Shown here: one piece after another, positions 63,687 through 64,000 of the stretch
Layout: every line of letters starts with the position of its first letter
Numbering within the stretch: the stretch's first letter is position 1
Assembly (NCBI RefSeq): GCF_000711195.1
Contig: NZ_JOMR01000001.1
Location: 496,001-560,000, forward strand
Reading direction: 5' to 3'
Source: Thiomicrospira pelophila DSM 1534
GTDB lineage: Bacteria > Pseudomonadota > Gammaproteobacteria > Thiomicrospirales > Thiomicrospiraceae
Length of the DNA: 64,000 nucleotides
The notes under the pieces: generated by a model
What the model was told of the DNA's origin: nothing
What the model saw: only the letters and a program-made list of their open reading frames with translations
The model's database searches: none
Position numbers and translations under genes: made by a program

Positions 63687-64000
63687 TTAAAGCTGTAAAT
63701 GATCTTGGCGCCAGTTTAAGTCGCGCACAATATCAAAGGTGGGCTGAGTTCGGTTCATGCTGTAAAAATGTAGACCTGGTGCACCTTGATCTAACAACCT
63801 TTGACACATGCGCGTGACATATTCTTGGCCAAAAGCACGCAAGCTTTCGGTATCCTCGTCAAAGCTTTCCAGGCGACATTTTAACCAACGTGGCACTTCA
63901 GCCCCACACATGGCGGAGAAACGAATTAACTGTTCGTAGTTGGTGATCGGCATGATGCCCGGTACGATGGGTAGATCAATGCCGGCCTTTTCGCAACTAT
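63687..64000 (-). CDS. metF: Methylenetetrahydrofolate reductase, C-terminal part
   Basis: The frame continues to the window edge: SCEKAGIDLPIVPGIMPITN followed by YEQLIRFSAMCGAEVPRWL and GAPGLHFYSMNRTQPT, all typical of the C-terminal half of MetF, which reduces methylenetetrahydrofolate to methyltetrahydrofolate for methionine synthesis. The start is outside the window. rsmE follows 11 bp after its stop. Confidence 0.95.
   Translation of the reverse strand, partial: SCEKAGIDLPIVPGIMPITNYEQLIRFSAMCGAEVPRWLKCRLESFDEDTESLRAFGQEYVTRMCQRLLDQGAPGLHFYSMNRTQPTFDIVRDLNWRQDHLQL

Noticed and set aside
1-64000. CRISPR array, rRNA operon, insertion sequence or prophage
   Set aside because: No regularly spaced repeats, rRNA sequence, transposase or phage structural genes were found; the only mobile trace is the tRNA-integrated element.

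Overview
The window reads as chromosome from a sulfur-oxidising gammaproteobacterium close to the Thiomicrospira / Hydrogenovibrio / Thiomicrorhabdus group. The evidence is a SoxA/SoxX cytochrome pair, gammaproteobacterial housekeeping order (tsaD-rpsU-yqeY-dnaG-rpoD; lpoA/yraN divergent from rsmI; rnpB; a division and cell-wall cluster starting with mraZ), a ferrooxidans-type glutamate-cysteine ligase, and several chemotaxis and cyclic-di-GMP proteins. Genus is an inference from gene content. No rRNA operon or CRISPR array was seen.

Layout. 1-8.3 kb: soxA-soxX, a PhnD-like lipoprotein divergent from a gap-arsJ arsenate-detoxification pair, a DsrE-like periplasmic protein and two tandem EAL-like/HDOD proteins. 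8.4-11.6 kb: an amphi-Trp protein, lgt-thyA-folA and an H-NS-like protein. 11.9-19.3 kb: a multi-HAMP chemoreceptor, an atypical sensor kinase, mgtE, uppP and a MidA-type methyltransferase. 19.5-23.2 kb: two small proteins with FliG-C-like domains, folB, plsY, a repeat-containing secreted protein and tsaD. 23.3-27.9 kb: rpsU-yqeY-dnaG-rpoD with promoters and terminators. 27.9-29.9 kb: a roughly 2 kb element integrated into the 3' end of a tRNA-Ile(CAU) gene, with a 44-bp direct repeat, an integrase remnant and a ClpP-like membrane protein. 30-38.7 kb: a LEA-like lipoprotein, DUF423, dimeric dUTPase, a TlpA fusion, lrgAB, dps, yraN-lpoA, rsmI and rnpB. 38.9-51.1 kb: mraZ-rsmH-ftsZ-ftsL-ftsI-murE-murF-mraY-murD-ftsW-murG. 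51.1-64 kb: tRNA-Arg(CCU), a chemoreceptor, a PleD-like diguanylate cyclase, a SprA-related protein, an ArsR/SqrR-like regulator, ctpA, a DJ-1 family gene, a GGDEF-EAL protein with a small coupled ORF, yihY, gshA, rsmE and the 3' part of metF.

The most striking feature is not a gene. A palindrome with core CCAGGCCTGG, usually CACCAGGCCTGGTG, occurs 17 times perfectly and several more times with one or two changes. About 0.06 copies of a given 10-mer would be expected by chance in 64 kb. Fourteen perfect copies are inside genes on both strands and three are between genes. Within genes it recurs as the peptides PGLV (9 genes), QAW (4 genes) and RPG (1 gene), so it looks like a genome-wide iterated DNA signal that proteins tolerate.

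Other points of interest are the placement of ftsZ between rsmH and ftsL in a division cluster that ends early at murG; the tRNA-integrated mini-island; the FliG-C-like tandem pair away from flagellar genes; an ArsR-family regulator with the cysteine spacing of persulfide sensors; a diguanylate cyclase that seems to need a non-standard start codon; and four perfectly phased GTGG repeats at the mraZ promoter.
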